From Rhodococcus sp. 14-2483-1-2 (lineage in GTDB: Bacteria > Actinomycetota > Actinomycetes > Mycobacteriales > Mycobacteriaceae): a DNA stretch of 64,000 nt. Where the stretch lies: assembly GCF_002259405.1 (NCBI RefSeq), contig NZ_NPFW01000021.1:496001-560000 (forward strand). The letters run 5' to 3'. Numbering within the stretch: position 1 is the stretch's first letter; each line of letters starts with the position of its first letter. This document shows positions 37,155 through 46,974 of the stretch, in pieces. Position numbers and translations under genes: made by a program. The notes under the pieces were generated by a model. It had not been told where the DNA came from and did no database searches. It saw only the letters and a list, made by a program, of their open reading frames with translations.

Positions 37155-37193
37155 CAACGGCCCGCTCCGTCGAATCGACGGAGCGGGCCGTTG
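37155..37193. terminator. Bidirectional terminator between stress protein and helD genes
   Basis: A perfect 18-bp stem (37155-37172 with 37176-37193) with an AAT loop between convergent genes. Confidence 0.88.
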
Positions 37194-37207
37194 GTGTGTG
37201 CGGTTCT

Positions 37208-39529
37208 CTAGGCTTCCGGCTCGAACGGTTGCAGCGCCGAGAGTTCACCCGGTAATGCGTCGACGTGCACCACGCCGAGTCGCTGCGTGGCTCGGGTGAG
37301 CGCCACGTACAGATCGTTCATACCTTTGACCGAATCGGCCACGATGGCACTGGGTTCGACGATCAGGACCGAGTCGAACTCGAGTCCCTTGGCCTCCTTG
37401 ACCGTCGATACGGTGACCAGCTCCGATGCCAGATGGCGGAATCGGTCGACGTGGCCTGCGGGAACCAGCACGGCGCTCAGGCCCGGGCGCGGGTGATCGG
37501 CCACTCGCTTCTCCACCGCGGTGACCAGATCAGCATCTGCCACTCGCTGTGCCCACGGTCGTACTCCGGTGCTGCGAATGGACCGGGGCTCGGACTGCTC
37601 GGGATCGATGGCAGCCAACACGTCGTGCGCCACGGCCATGATCTCGGAGGGTGTTCGGTAGTTCACCGTCAGTTCGGTTCGCTTCCAGCGCTTGGCCACA
37701 TACGGTTCGAGAACCGAACCCCACGACGAGGTCCCGGCGGGGTCACCGGTCTGCGCCGTATCGCCCACCAGTGTCATCCACCGATTCGGTATGCGCCGCA
37801 TCACCATTCGCCACGCCATCGCAGAGAGTTCCTGCGCCTCGTCGACGATCACGTGCCCGTAGGTCCACGTTCGGTCACCGGCGGCCCGTTCGGCCGTTGT
37901 GAGTCGCTGACCCGAATTCTGCCGTCGCGCAAGCTGATCGGCATCGATGAGGTCGTAGGCCATCAGGATCTCCGGATCGAGTTCGTCCTCGAGGTCCTGA
38001 GGTGCCGAACCGGTCAGGATGTCCAGTGCACCCTGGGCATCGGCGATCTGACCGCGCCATTGACGTTGTGCCTGTTCACGTTCGGCCGCGTCGTCGACGC
38101 CGAGCAGCTCGGCGAGTTCGTCGAGCAGGGGAGCGTCGGCCGACGAGAAGCCGTGGCCCCGACGAACGAGCGCCGCACGCTCCACCTCGTCCAGTGCAGG
38201 CGCGGCCGAGGCGATCTTCTCGGGCGATGCGAAGAGGTCGCGGAGAACCTGCTGGGGAGACAGGTCCGGCCACAGTTCGTCCACGGCCGCCATGACGTCC
38301 CGGTCCTCGCGCATCTCGTCGCGCATGTCCGCGATGTCGTCGGCGCTGAGCAGGCTGGACCCGTCGACGAGGTTCTGCCCGAGTTTCGCGGCCAATTGGT
38401 TGGCCAGCTGGTCGATGACCGAGGACACGAACAGTGGCCGAGCCAGGTTGTGTGGTCGCCGCGACGAGCGGGCGCGACCGCGAGCCCTGGTGACGATCTT
38501 GCGATCGAGTGTGATGTCGTAGGTGTCGAACTTCAGTCGACGGGGCTGCGCGGGGACTTCCTGACGGTCGCGTACCGCTTGGGTCAGCACCTCCACCATC
38601 GACAGTCTGCCCTTGACCTCGGTCGCCACGGCCGCGTCCTCGCGTTGTGCGCGGACTCCCGGGTAGAGATCGCCGATCGTGGACAGCAGTACTCCCGTCT
38701 CGCCGAGTGACGGCAGCACCTGACCGATGTAGTCGAGGAACGTGGCGTTGGGTCCGATGATCAGCACGCCGCTCTTACCGAGCTGCTGGCGGTAGGTGTA
38801 GAGCAGGTAGGCGGCGCGGTGCAGTGCGACGGCTGTCTTGCCGGTGCCCGGTCCGCCCTGAACCACCAACACACTGCGATGCTGCGATCGGATGATCGCG
38901 TCCTGCTCGCTCTGGATCGTCTCGACGATGTCGTTCATCTGACCGGTACGGGCGGCATCGAGTGCCGAGAGCAGCGCGCCTTCGCTCGCGACGCCGCCTG
39001 CCACGGCGGCATCGCTCGACGATCGGGCGGAGTTCAGGTCGAGGAATTCGTCGGCAATCGACGTCACTCGCCGACCGCGGGTCCGAATGTGTCTGCGCCG
39101 CAACACGTTCTCGGGTGCGGCGGGTGTCGCCAGGTAGAACGGCCGGGCCATCGGTGCTCGCCAGTCCAACAGCAGCGTCTCGTAGTCGTTCTTGTCGTCG
39201 AGAATTCCGACTCGGCCGATGTAGCGCTCTGGCCGGTCGTCGACCTTGGGGTCGAGGGACTCGGGATCGAGGTCGATGCGTCCGAAGCAGAGTCCGTTTT
39301 CGGCGGCGTCGTACTTGGCGATGTCCTCGGTGTACATCTGGTTGAACGATTCGCGTTCACTACGGGCCTGCGGAGTGCCGCCGGTCTCCAACAGCACTGC
39401 ACGCAGTCGGTTCGCGGCGTACTCACGTAAGGCGTCGAGCTGCGTGTACAGCCGCGTCAGATGCGCCTGCTCGAAGTCTTCTTCGAGCGGCACGGCGCAG
39501 TCGCTCGATGTGTGGCCGTCGTCCGGCAA
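37208..39529 (-). CDS. HelD-like RNA polymerase-associated helicase (UvrD/Rep superfamily)
   Basis: A 773-aa SF1-type ATPase. The N-terminal coiled coil (EEDFEQAHLTRLYTQLDALREY) and the RNAP-binding insertion suit HelD, which frees stalled RNA polymerase and in some actinobacteria gives rifamycin tolerance. Walker A is VVQGGPGTGKTAVALHRAAY (residues 224-243), motif II is VIVDEAQELS, motif III is LVGDTAQTGD, and the last motifs are SVLIVEPS and LYVALTRATQRLGVVH. The start is TTG 39529 because GAGGAG lies 5 nt upstream. No rifamycin-associated element was seen in the upstream 150 bp. Confidence 0.88.
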   Translation of the reverse strand: MPDDGHTSSDCAVPLEEDFEQAHLTRLYTQLDALREYAANRLRAVLLETGGTPQARSERESFNQMYTEDIAKYDAAENGLCFGRIDLDPESLDPKVDDRPERYIGRVGILDDKNDYETLLLDWRAPMARPFYLATPAAPENVLRRRHIRTRGRRVTSIADEFLDLNSARSSSDAAVAGGVASEGALLSALDAARTGQMNDIVETIQSEQDAIIRSQHRSVLVVQGGPGTGKTAVALHRAAYLLYTYRQQLGKSGVLIIGPNATFLDYIGQVLPSLGETGVLLSTIGDLYPGVRAQREDAAVATEVKGRLSMVEVLTQAVRDRQEVPAQPRRLKFDTYDITLDRKIVTRARGRARSSRRPHNLARPLFVSSVIDQLANQLAAKLGQNLVDGSSLLSADDIADMRDEMREDRDVMAAVDELWPDLSPQQVLRDLFASPEKIASAAPALDEVERAALVRRGHGFSSADAPLLDELAELLGVDDAAEREQAQRQWRGQIADAQGALDILTGSAPQDLEDELDPEILMAYDLIDADQLARRQNSGQRLTTAERAAGDRTWTYGHVIVDEAQELSAMAWRMVMRRIPNRWMTLVGDTAQTGDPAGTSSWGSVLEPYVAKRWKRTELTVNYRTPSEIMAVAHDVLAAIDPEQSEPRSIRSTGVRPWAQRVADADLVTAVEKRVADHPRPGLSAVLVPAGHVDRFRHLASELVTVSTVKEAKGLEFDSVLIVEPSAIVADSVKGMNDLYVALTRATQRLGVVHVDALPGELSALQPFEPEA

Positions 39530-39551
39530 AGGGTCTCCTCGGGAGTTCGGC

Positions 39552-39572
39552 CGAGGCGTAGATATCGCCTCG
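39552..39572. promoter_or_regulatory. Inverted repeat upstream of helD-like gene
   Basis: CGAGGCG-N7-CGCCTCG, perfect 7-bp arms, 23 nt upstream of the TTG start. It may be an operator or a 5' UTR hairpin close to the ribosome binding site. Confidence 0.35.
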
Positions 39573-39601
39573 AAATCAGCCAGAGCAGTCTACGCCGCAC
39601 A

Positions 39602-39642
39602 ACGGCCCTGCCGCAGAACCGCTGGTTCCGGGGCAGGGCCGT
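39602..39642. terminator. Hairpin downstream of the DoxX-repeat gene
   Basis: An 11-bp stem (39602-39612 with 39632-39642), possibly with inner pairing, 37 bp past the DoxX-repeat stop. It lacks a T-tract. Confidence 0.5.
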
Positions 39643-39678
39643 ATGTGCGAACGTCGCTGAGTTGCTATCGGCGCGAAA

Positions 39679-40935
39679 CTATTTCGCGTACTGCTGCAGC
39701 TTCTTGTCCAAGTTCTTCTGAGCCTTGGCAACTCGCTTCTCGAGCTTGGCGCGAGCCTGCTCGGTCACCTTCTCGAGTTCCTTGCTCTGCTTCTCGGCGC
39801 GCTTGCGAGCGCGCTTGCTCAGCGTCTCGACGCGGTCGGACGCCAGATCGGCCCACGTGACTCCGCGGTTCTGCGCTTCGTCGGCGAGGACGGAACCCTT
39901 CTCTGCAGCCAGATCGGCGAACTTGGACGCGCGCTTCTGCGCGACATCGGCCAATTCACTGCGGCGATCTGCGGCAACGTCGACGAGCTTGGATCCGCGC
40001 TTCTGCGCGAGCTCTGCGAGGTCGGTTCCGCGATGCGCTGCCTTGTCGGCGAGCTTGGATCCGCGCTTCTGTGCTTCGTCGGCCAAGTCGCTGCCGCGGT
40101 CGGCAGCGAGCTCGGCGAGCTTGGATCCGCGCTTCTGTGCTTCCTCGGCCAGGTCGCTGCCGCGGTCGGCGGCCAGTTCGGCGAGCTTGGATCCGCGCTT
40201 CTGTGCTTCCTCGGCGAGCACGGAGCCCTTGTCGGCGGCCACGTGAGCCCAGCGGCTCAGTGCCGGCTGAGCGACCTCGGCCAGCTCCGAGCCCTTGTCG
40301 GTAGCGATGTCGGCGAGCTTGGCCAACTTGGGCTGGGCGGCGTCGGCGAACTTGGCCAGCTTCGGCTGTGCAGCCTCGGCGAGATCGGCGCTGCGGCTCG
40401 CGGCGACGGCTGCGATTTCCTTGACGCGCTCACCGGTCTCGTGGGTGGAGTGCCCCGGGAGTGCCGAGACGACGGTCTCCTGCGCGCGGCGTGCTGCCCG
40501 CTTGCTACGCCACGCGACGGACGGCTTGCCCTCGGTGTCGACTGCTGCGATGAGCAGTCCGCCGAGCAGGCTCAGGTTCTTGAAGAAGTGAATACGCTGC
40601 GCAGCCTTGGTCTCCGGGTCGGTCTCGTTCCAGAAGGCGTGTCCGGCCAGCGTCGTCGGTACGAGGCTTCCGGCGAGAGCGAGCGAGGCGATGCGCGGTG
40701 CCTTGCCGGTGGCCAGCAGGATGCCGCCCGCGACCTGGATTCCGCCGTTGATACGGACCAGCGTCTCCGGGTCGCTCGGCACGTTCGCGGTGACCTCGTT
40801 GGGGAGGACGTCCTTGCCCTGCTCGATCAGCGGGGTGGCGGCCTGCGCCTTGCCGGCGGGATTACGGAGTGCGTCGACGCCCCCTGCGATGAAGATCGTA
40901 GACATCAGCGGACGGGCGATACGGCGGACCAGCAT
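39679..40935 (-). CDS. DoxX-family membrane protein with long 22-residue amphipathic repeat tail
   Basis: A 418-aa protein. Residues 1-140 are a DoxX-type module with membrane segments near 10-25, 66-80, 84-100 and 120-135 (starting MLVRRIARPLMSTIFIAGG). Residues 170-365 are about nine copies of a 22-residue Ala/Lys/Asp-rich repeat of the type AEEAQKRGSKLAELAADRG-SD, each two 11-mers, as in amphipathic LEA or apolipoprotein-like helices. The last 50 residues are a highly charged Lys/Glu coiled coil. AGGAGG precedes the ATG. DoxX relatives sit in redox or membrane complexes; the tail's function is unknown. It could lie along the membrane or bind DNA or cell-wall polymer. Confidence 0.85.
   Translation of the reverse strand: MLVRRIARPLMSTIFIAGGVDALRNPAGKAQAATPLIEQGKDVLPNEVTANVPSDPETLVRINGGIQVAGGILLATGKAPRIASLALAGSLVPTTLAGHAFWNETDPETKAAQRIHFFKNLSLLGGLLIAAVDTEGKPSVAWRSKRAARRAQETVVSALPGHSTHETGERVKEIAAVAASRSADLAEAAQPKLAKFADAAQPKLAKLADIATDKGSELAEVAQPALSRWAHVAADKGSVLAEEAQKRGSKLAELAADRGSDLAEEAQKRGSKLAELAADRGSDLADEAQKRGSKLADKAAHRGTDLAELAQKRGSKLVDVAADRRSELADVAQKRASKFADLAAEKGSVLADEAQNRGVTWADLASDRVETLSKRARKRAEKQSKELEKVTEQARAKLEKRVAKAQKNLDKKLQQYAK
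39919..40248. repeat. In-frame 66-bp tandem repeats encoding the DoxX tail
   Basis: Units begin at 39919, 39985, 40051, 40117 and 40183, exactly 66 bp apart. The central three (40051-40248) share long identical stretches such as GAGCTTGGATCCGCGCTTCT, suggesting recent duplication; the copy number may vary between strains. Confidence 0.88.
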
Positions 40936-41071
40936 TGACAGCCTCCTGCATAGTTTCTCGTGTCATCGGCGGTGGAACCAGAACGGCACGGCGGTACGAA
41001 AACCTACCGCTGCGCGTCCTTTTGTCACACTATTCATACCCCGTGGTTCTCGGTCTCAAGCACGCCGATCG

Positions 41072-41761
41072 TCACCAACCCCGTGCGCGCCATTCGTCCA
41101 GGTGAGGACGCTCGGCACCGAGCGTCGTGTCCTTCCCGTGGCCGGGGTAGACGACGGTCTCGTCGTCGAAGCGGTCGAACAGTTTCGCCGTCACGTCGTC
41201 GAGCAGGTGGGTGAAATCCTCGGGGCTGCCCGTCTTGCCGACGCCACCGGGAAAGAGCGAATCTCCGGTGAAGAGGTGGGTGCGCGCGCCGTCGGCATCG
41301 GTCAGCGCGAGTGCGATGGAGCCGGGGGTGTGTCCGGTCAGGTGCACCACCTCGAACGTGAGCTCACCCACCGACACGGTGTCCCGATCGGCCAGCAGGC
41401 GGTTCGGAGCCACCGGTAGAGGTTCGGCATCGAGTTCGTGGGATGCGGTCGGAGAATCCGTTCCGCCCGCGATGTCCGCCAGCGCCTGCCAGTGATCGGC
41501 GTGCTGGTGGGTGGTCACGATGAGTGAGAGTGTCGGTGCGTTCTCGTCGATGAGCAACGAGATTCGGTCGGCCTCGTTGGCGGCGTCGATCAGAAGCGAG
41601 TGACCTGTCGCGGAACAGACGACAAGGTAGGTGTTGTTGTCCATGGGGCCGACCGACATCTTCGTGATCGTCGCTCCGGGAATCGTTCGCCGCTGCGGCT
41701 GCGAACCCTGAGAGACGACGCCGGTGTAATTGTCATCGATGACCATGAGGTGCTCGTCCAT
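41072..41761 (-). CDS. MBL-fold metallo-hydrolase (glyoxalase II-like)
   Basis: A 229-aa metallo-beta-lactamase-fold hydrolase, positional counterpart of mycobacterial Rv1637c. Metal-binding motif [15 protein letters not shown] (HxHxDH), then [21 protein letters not shown] (Asp) and [12 protein letters not shown] (His). These fit hydroxyacylglutathione hydrolase-like enzymes that cleave thioesters; an actinobacterium would use another thiol such as mycothiol, which is an inference. ATG 41761 is chosen because TAGCGT ends 7 nt upstream; the frame stays open to 41875, so a start up to 38 codons earlier cannot be excluded. Divergent from uvrA. Confidence 0.88.
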   Translation of the reverse strand: MDEHLMVIDDNYTGVVSQGSQPQRRTIPGATITKMSVGPMDNNTYLVVCSATGHSLLIDAANEADRISLLIDENAPTLSLIVTTHQHADHWQALADIAGGTDSPTASHELDAEPLPVAPNRLLADRDTVSVGELTFEVVHLTGHTPGSIALALTDADGARTHLFTGDSLFPGGVGKTGSPEDFTHLLDDVTAKLFDRFDDETVVYPGHGKDTTLGAERPHLDEWRARGW

Positions 41762-41768
41762 TTCGAGG

Positions 41769-41774
41769 ACGCTA
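41769..41774 (-). promoter_or_regulatory. Putative -10 of the MBL hydrolase gene (leaderless)
   Basis: TAGCGT on the minus strand ends 7 nt before ATG 41761. Confidence 0.4.
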
Positions 41775-42021
41775 CCGTCGTCGACGGCACGAGGGGCGGC
41801 GGGGTCGCGCACATGGAAAAGTGTGTCGGTGCCTGGATCTACCATTGCTACTGCGTGAGGTTCGTCCCTCACCACAACAGGTTTTCGACGTGGGGTCCAC
41901 GGTTACACGAGATGTGACCGATGCGTCGGCATCACACGTCATCACGCGACTCGACAGTCGTGCAGTGCTGCGTCCTGCAGCAACTCGGCTGGACGTGCTC
42001 GTTCGGAAAGAAGGGAACACA

Positions 42022-44952
42022 GTGGCGGATCGCCTGATAGTGCGAGGTGCACGAGAGCACAATCTGCGGGGAGTCGACATCGACCTGCCCCGCGATGCGC
42101 TGATCGTGTTCACGGGTCTGTCCGGCTCGGGCAAGTCGTCCCTCGCCTTCGACACGATCTTCGCCGAAGGTCAGCGCCGCTACGTGGAGTCGCTGTCCGC
42201 GTACGCGCGGCAGTTCCTCGGCCAGATGGACAAGCCGGACGTCGATTTCATCGAGGGCCTCTCGCCTGCGGTCTCCATCGATCAGAAGTCGACCAACCGC
42301 AACCCGCGATCGACGGTGGGCACCATCACCGAGGTCTACGACTACCTGCGTCTGCTGTACGCGCGTGCAGGCACGGCCCACTGTCCGGTGTGCAACGAAC
42401 AGATCGCGAAGCAGACTCCGCAGCAGATCGTCGATCAGGTGCTGGACATGGAGGAGGGCCTGAAGTTCCAGGTTCTCGCACCGGTGGTGCGCACCCGCAA
42501 GGGCGAATTCGTCGACCTGTTCGACTCGCTGAACACCCAGGGTTACTCACGTGTTCGCGTCGACGGCGTCGTACATCAGCTCACGAGCCCACCGGTGCTC
42601 AAGAAGCAGGAGAAGCACGACATCGAGGTCGTCGTCGACCGCCTGACCGTCAAGTCGAGTTCGAAGCAGCGTCTGACCGACTCGGTGGAAACCGCCCTTC
42701 GCCTGGCCGACGGCATCGTGGTGCTCGATTTCGTCGACCGTGACGAGAATGCATCGGACCGCGAACGCCGGTTCTCCGAGAAGCTCGCCTGCCCCAACGG
42801 TCACCCGTTGTCCATCGACGATCTCGAACCGCGGTCGTTCTCCTTCAACTCGCCGTACGGTGCGTGCCCGGATTGCGTCGGACTCGGCGTCCGCAAGGAG
42901 GTCGACCCGGAGCTGGTCGTTCCCGACGGTGATCTCAGCCTCGCGGACGGTGCCATCGCACCGTGGTCGATGGGCCAGACGTCGGAGTACTTCGGCCGCC
43001 TGCTGTCCGGACTCGCCGACGCCATGGGGTTCGACCTGAACGCGCCGTGGAACAAGTTGCCCGCCAAGGTCAAGCGTGCGGTCCTCGAAGGCAGCGATCA
43101 CCAGGTGCACGTGAAGTACAAGAACCGCTACGGCCGCACGCGGTCGTACTACGCCGAGTTCGAGGGTGTGATGCCGTTCCTGCACCGCCGGTTGGAGCAG
43201 ACCGAGTCCGAGCAGATGAAGGAACGCTACGACGGCTACATGCGCGACGTGCCGTGTCCCACCTGCAACGGTGCCAGGCTGCGGCCCGAGATCCTGTCGG
43301 TGACGATCGCGGCAGGCGACTTCGGGCCGAAGTCGATCGCCGAGGTGTGCGAGTTGTCGATCGCCGACACCGCAAATTTCCTGAACAGCCTCACTCTCGG
43401 TCGCCGCGAGGAAGCTATTGCAGGTCAGGTCCTCAAGGAGGTGCAGGCTCGCCTCGGCTTCCTGCTGGACGTCGGCCTGGAATACCTGTCACTGGCCAGG
43501 ACCGCCGGCTCGCTGTCGGGCGGCGAGGCCCAGCGCATCCGACTCGCTACCCAGATCGGATCGGGACTCGTCGGCGTTCTCTACGTGCTCGACGAGCCGT
43601 CGATCGGACTGCATCAGCGCGACAACCGTCGGCTCATCGACACGTTGACGCGGTTGCGCGATCTCGGAAACACGCTGATCGTCGTCGAGCACGACGAGGA
43701 CACCATCCGCACCTCGGATTGGATCGTCGACATCGGTCCGTTGGCGGGTGAGCACGGCGGGCGCGTCGTGCACAGCGGTTCGTACGAGGACCTGCTTACC
43801 AACGAGGAATCACTGACCGGCGCCTATCTGTCCGGGCGGATGGAGATCCCGCTGCCCGACACCCGTCGTGTCGTGGACAAGAAGCGTCAGGTCACCGTGG
43901 TCGGTGCCCGCGAGCACAATCTCCGTGGCATCGACGTCAGCTTCCCGCTCGGCGTGCTGACCTCGGTCACCGGGGTGTCGGGTTCGGGCAAGTCCACACT
44001 CGTCAACGACATCCTCGCGACGGTGATGGCCAACAAGCTCAACGGTGCCCGTCAGGTTCCCGGTCGGCACACGCGCATCAACGGACTCGACCAGCTCGAC
44101 AAGCTCGTGCGGGTGGATCAGTCGCCGATCGGACGAACGCCGCGCTCGAACGCGGCCACGTACACCGGTGTGTTCGACAAGATCCGCACGCTGTTCGCGG
44201 CGACCACCGAGGCCAAGGTGCGCGGCTATCAGCCCGGTCGATTCTCGTTCAACGTCAAGGGCGGCCGGTGCGAGGCATGCTCGGGAGACGGCACGCTCAA
44301 GATCGAGATGAACTTCCTGCCCGACGTCTACGTTCCGTGCGAGGTCTGTGAGGGTGCGCGGTACAACCGCGAGACACTCGAAGTCCATTACAAGGGCAAG
44401 ACCATCGCCGAGGTCCTGGATATGCCGATCGAGGAGGCTGCGGACTTCTTCGAGGCGATCACGTCGATCCACCGCTACCTCAAGACGCTCGTCGAGGTCG
44501 GTCTCGGGTACGTCCGACTCGGACAACCGGCAACGACGTTGTCCGGCGGCGAGGCACAACGCGTCAAGCTGGCAGCGGAACTGCAGAAGCGGTCAACCGG
44601 CCGCACGGTCTACATTCTCGACGAACCGACCACCGGCTTGCACTTCGAGGATATTCGCAAGCTGCTCGGCGTCGTGAACGGCTTGGTGGACAAGGGCAAC
44701 ACGGTGATCGTGATCGAGCACAATCTCGACGTCATCAAGGTCTCGGACTGGGTCATCGACATGGGCCCCGAAGGTGGTTCCGGCGGCGGAACGGTTGTGG
44801 CGCAAGGTGATCCGGAGGCGGTGGCGGCGGTCTCGGAGAGCTACACCGGCAAGTTCCTGCAGGAGGCGCTCACCCGTGAGTCGGTCGTCGCTCCGCCGGT
44901 GAAGGCGGCTCCGAAGAAGCGCAGGCCCCGCAAGGTCGCCGCCGTCCGATGA
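42022..44952 (+). CDS. uvrA: Excinuclease ABC subunit A
   Basis: A 976-aa damage-recognition ATPase of nucleotide excision repair that delivers UvrB to lesions. Two ABC modules: Walker [17 protein letters not shown] (residue 33) and [15 protein letters not shown], signatures [12 protein letters not shown] and [12 protein letters not shown], and two Walker B blocks. Zinc modules are seen at CPNGH...CPDC and CEACSGDG...[10 protein letters not shown], with a further Cys pair at [15 protein letters not shown] 42022 ([17 protein letters not shown]) is chosen for the AAGGGAA ribosome binding site and for the canonical beginning; the frame is open 201 nt further upstream without homology. The 260-bp gap before it shows no obvious LexA site. 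Confidence 0.97.
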   Translation: MADRLIVRGAREHNLRGVDIDLPRDALIVFTGLSGSGKSSLAFDTIFAEGQRRYVESLSAYARQFLGQMDKPDVDFIEGLSPAVSIDQKSTNRNPRSTVGTITEVYDYLRLLYARAGTAHCPVCNEQIAKQTPQQIVDQVLDMEEGLKFQVLAPVVRTRKGEFVDLFDSLNTQGYSRVRVDGVVHQLTSPPVLKKQEKHDIEVVVDRLTVKSSSKQRLTDSVETALRLADGIVVLDFVDRDENASDRERRFSEKLACPNGHPLSIDDLEPRSFSFNSPYGACPDCVGLGVRKEVDPELVVPDGDLSLADGAIAPWSMGQTSEYFGRLLSGLADAMGFDLNAPWNKLPAKVKRAVLEGSDHQVHVKYKNRYGRTRSYYAEFEGVMPFLHRRLEQTESEQMKERYDGYMRDVPCPTCNGARLRPEILSVTIAAGDFGPKSIAEVCELSIADTANFLNSLTLGRREEAIAGQVLKEVQARLGFLLDVGLEYLSLARTAGSLSGGEAQRIRLATQIGSGLVGVLYVLDEPSIGLHQRDNRRLIDTLTRLRDLGNTLIVVEHDEDTIRTSDWIVDIGPLAGEHGGRVVHSGSYEDLLTNEESLTGAYLSGRMEIPLPDTRRVVDKKRQVTVVGAREHNLRGIDVSFPLGVLTSVTGVSGSGKSTLVNDILATVMANKLNGARQVPGRHTRINGLDQLDKLVRVDQSPIGRTPRSNAATYTGVFDKIRTLFAATTEAKVRGYQPGRFSFNVKGGRCEACSGDGTLKIEMNFLPDVYVPCEVCEGARYNRETLEVHYKGKTIAEVLDMPIEEAADFFEAITSIHRYLKTLVEVGLGYVRLGQPATTLSGGEAQRVKLAAELQKRSTGRTVYILDEPTTGLHFEDIRKLLGVVNGLVDKGNTVIVIEHNLDVIKVSDWVIDMGPEGGSGGGTVVAQGDPEAVAAVSESYTGKFLQEALTRESVVAPPVKAAPKKRRPRKVAAVR

Positions 44953-44998
44953 GCGCAGCGGCACGCTGGAGGTAGCAGTCCGATTCACACCCCTTGAA

Positions 44999-45040
44999 CG
45001 ACGAAGCCGCATCCGGTACTCACCGGATGCGGCTTCGTCG
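44999..45040. terminator. Bidirectional terminator after uvrA
   Basis: A perfect 19-bp stem (44999-45017 with 45022-45040) and ACTC loop between convergent uvrA and DUF1844 genes. Confidence 0.85.
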
Positions 45041-45068
45041 GGCTGTATGGACTCGGCTGGTGTTCTGC

Positions 45069-45455
45069 TCAGTGAACCGGACCCGTGTACTTTTCGCCGG
45101 GGCCCTTTCCTGGCTCGTCCGGGTGGGCCGACGCTTCCCGGAAGGCGCGCTGCAGTGCCTGCAGCCCGTCGCGAATGGGTCCGGCATGGGGGCCGAGGTA
45201 TTCCACCGACGCGGTGACCAGGCCTGCCAACGCGGTGATGACGCGTCGTGCCTCGTCGAGGTCCAGGTAGGGGCTCTCCGCGGGATCCGGCTCGGAGAGT
45301 CCCAACTTCTCGGCGGCGGAACTCATCAGCATCACCGCAGCGCGGCTGATGACCTCGACCGCGGGGACCTCGGCGAGTTCACGGACTTCGGGCTCGGTGC
45401 CGACTGGGTCGGCACCCGCGGGATCGCCATCGGCGGGAGTGGGGGAGCTGGTCAT
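45069..45455 (-). CDS. DUF1844 family protein
   Basis: A 128-aa soluble helical protein. After a Pro/Asp/Glu-rich N-terminus (1-45), the DUF1844 core is VISRAAVMLMSSAAEKLGL ... YLDLDEARRVITALAGLVTASVEYLG (residues 48-100). The family is widespread in actinobacteria beside infC and has no known function. ATG 45455 (MTSSPTPADGD) fits homologue length; GATTCT ends 7 nt upstream and is a weak -10 candidate. Divergent from the infC leader. Confidence 0.83.
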   Translation of the reverse strand: MTSSPTPADGDPAGADPVGTEPEVRELAEVPAVEVISRAAVMLMSSAAEKLGLSEPDPAESPYLDLDEARRVITALAGLVTASVEYLGPHAGPIRDGLQALQRAFREASAHPDEPGKGPGEKYTGPVH

Positions 45456-45559
45456 GCCTACGAGAATCCCACGCCGCCTGCCGCAGGGAGAATCGGGTGC
45501 CGACGCTGTCGGGGGCGATCGGGCTCGATTGTCGGTTTCTCGAATCGGCTGGTAGTGTG

Positions 45560-45917
45560 ACTCGACGACCGTCTTCGGCGTGCGCTCCTCGATGGAGTTC
45601 ACCGCACGGAGGCAGCAAGTGGAGCCCGACTCCCACCGGCACGTAGCCTTCAACAAGCTACTTCCGGTCCGGTCGCACGACGGAAGTCTTCACCGATTTC
45701 CTCCGTGCTTCCTCCCAGTGAGGAGACTGTACGACGACAGTTGTCGTGCGGGTCGACCGGTCGACATCGGGCCCTGCTATCGGATCACACCGAGAGCGGG
45801 GTTTTTTCGTTGCAGCGGTTCGTACCGCTGCGGGGAATGTCGAGGATCGACGGCGACGGGCTGTGCCAGTGGCAGGCGGTCGGGTTACACACCACACCGC
45901 ACTACCTAGGAGGCCCC
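45560..45917 (+). promoter_or_regulatory. infC-rpmI-rplT leader region
   Basis: This is the only gene-free stretch over 300 bases (45456-45917). It is rich in short inverted repeats (for example GTGGAGCCCGACTCCCAC) and holds a terminator-like hairpin with six Ts about 110 nt before infC. The arrangement fits a ribosomal-protein-operon attenuation leader, as known for the infC operon in other bacteria. The transcription start was not identified. Confidence 0.55.
45772..45807 (+). terminator. Attenuator-like terminator in the infC leader
   Basis: Stem CCC(T)GCT/AGCGGG (45772-45778 with 45795-45800) plus inner CGG/CCG, followed by TTTTTT at 45802-45807. This is the longest T run after a hairpin seen in the window. 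It sits upstream of infC rather than after a gene, so it probably regulates readthrough. Confidence 0.65.
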
Positions 45918-46577
45918 ATCAGCACTGAGACCCGCATCAACGATCGCATCCGAGTTCCCGAGGTCCGGCTTGTCGGACCGGGCGGTGAACAGGTGGGGAT
46001 CGTGCGTGTTGAAGATGCACTCCGCTTGGCTCTCGAAGCCGACCTCGATCTTGTAGAAGTAGCTCCCGACGCACGTCCGCCGGTCTGCAAGATCATGGAC
46101 TACGGGAAGTTCAAGTACGAGGCTGCGCAGAAGGCGCGCGAATCGCGCAAGAACCAGACGCTCACCGTCATCAAGGAGCAGAAGCTCCGTCCCAAGATCG
46201 ACGCGCACGACTACGAGACGAAGAAGCGCAACGTCGTTCGCTTCCTCGAAGCCGGCTCGAAGGTCAAGGTCACGATCATGTTCCGCGGCCGCGAGCAGTC
46301 GCGTCCCGAACTCGGCTTCCGTCTGCTGCAGCGCCTGGGCGCGGACGTCGCGGAGCTCGGCTTCGTGGAGACCTCGGCCAAGCAGGACGGCCGCAACATG
46401 ACGATGGTGTTGGCGCCGCACAAGGGTGCCAAGACTCGCGTCAAGGCACAGGAGAGCGCAGCGGCTCCGCCCGCACAGCGTGCACCGGCCCCCGCGCCGG
46501 AACAGCCCGCCGACGCAGCCCCGGCTGCCGAGGCACCGGCCGCAGCAGCTCCGGCTACTCCGGCGCAGACCAACTGA
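45918..46577 (+). CDS. infC: Translation initiation factor IF-3, ATC start
   Basis: A 219-aa factor that checks start-codon choice on the 30S subunit. The N-domain starts [20 protein letters not shown], and the linker and C-domain include [20 protein letters not shown] and [17 protein letters not shown]. An Ala/Pro-rich tail of about 45 residues ([16 protein letters not shown]) follows the core. The start is ATC at 45918: GGAGG at 45909-45913 lies 4 nt upstream and there is no ATG/GTG/TTG at the family position. A rare start codon is the known self-regulation device of infC (AUU in E. coli), since IF-3 discriminates against it. Confidence 0.93.
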   Translation: MSTETRINDRIRVPEVRLVGPGGEQVGIVRVEDALRLALEADLDLVEVAPDARPPVCKIMDYGKFKYEAAQKARESRKNQTLTVIKEQKLRPKIDAHDYETKKRNVVRFLEAGSKVKVTIMFRGREQSRPELGFRLLQRLGADVAELGFVETSAKQDGRNMTMVLAPHKGAKTRVKAQESAAAPPAQRAPAPAPEQPADAAPAAEAPAAAAPATPAQTN

Positions 46578-46693
46578 GCCTCGCGCTCTACCAGTAAGAC
46601 AGCCCTACACCTGCTTCGGTGCACAGGATTTCCGTTGCGATGTGCGGCTGTGCCATGCAACACCGAAGAGCTATTACAGAAGAAGAGGATTTC

Positions 46694-46888
46694 ATGCCCA
46701 AGCAGAAGACCCACAGTGGTGCCAAGAAGCGATTCAAGGTGTCCGGCAGCGGCAAGATCCTGCGCCAGAAGGCCGGCCGTCGCCACCTGCTCGAGCACAA
46801 GCCCACCAAGGTGACTCGTCGCCTCGATGGTGTCGCCGTTGTCAAGAAGGCCGACGTGCCGCGGATCAAGCGCCTGCTCGGCATCTGA
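46694..46888 (+). CDS. rpmI: 50S ribosomal protein L35
   Basis: A 64-aa basic ribosomal protein. [20 protein letters not shown] is the canonical N-terminus and [20 protein letters not shown] the C-terminus. ATG 46694 follows AGAAGAGGA. It lies 116 bp after infC in the standard infC-rpmI-rplT order, so it is probably co-transcribed under the infC leader. Confidence 0.97.
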   Translation: MPKQKTHSGAKKRFKVSGSGKILRQKAGRRHLLEHKPTKVTRRLDGVAVVKKADVPRIKRLLGI

Positions 46889-46974
46889 TTCGGCCCGCCG
46901 CCGACTGATTTCGGTCGGCTTCATCCCATTACCATTCGGGGTTTCACACACCCCCAGATCGACAGGATTCACCA

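Noticed and set aside
39890..40250. Regular 66-bp repeats as a possible CRISPR array
   Set aside because: The repeats are contiguous, in frame and encode 22-residue helices; there are no unique spacers and no cas genes.
41762..42021. LexA/SOS box in the uvrA-MBL divergent region
   Set aside because: No palindrome close to the actinobacterial SOS consensus was found; the same was true upstream of uvrB.
45580..45909. Open frame of 109 codons in the infC leader
   Set aside because: No ribosome binding site or homology; it runs through the attenuator hairpin and T run, which fit an untranslated leader better.
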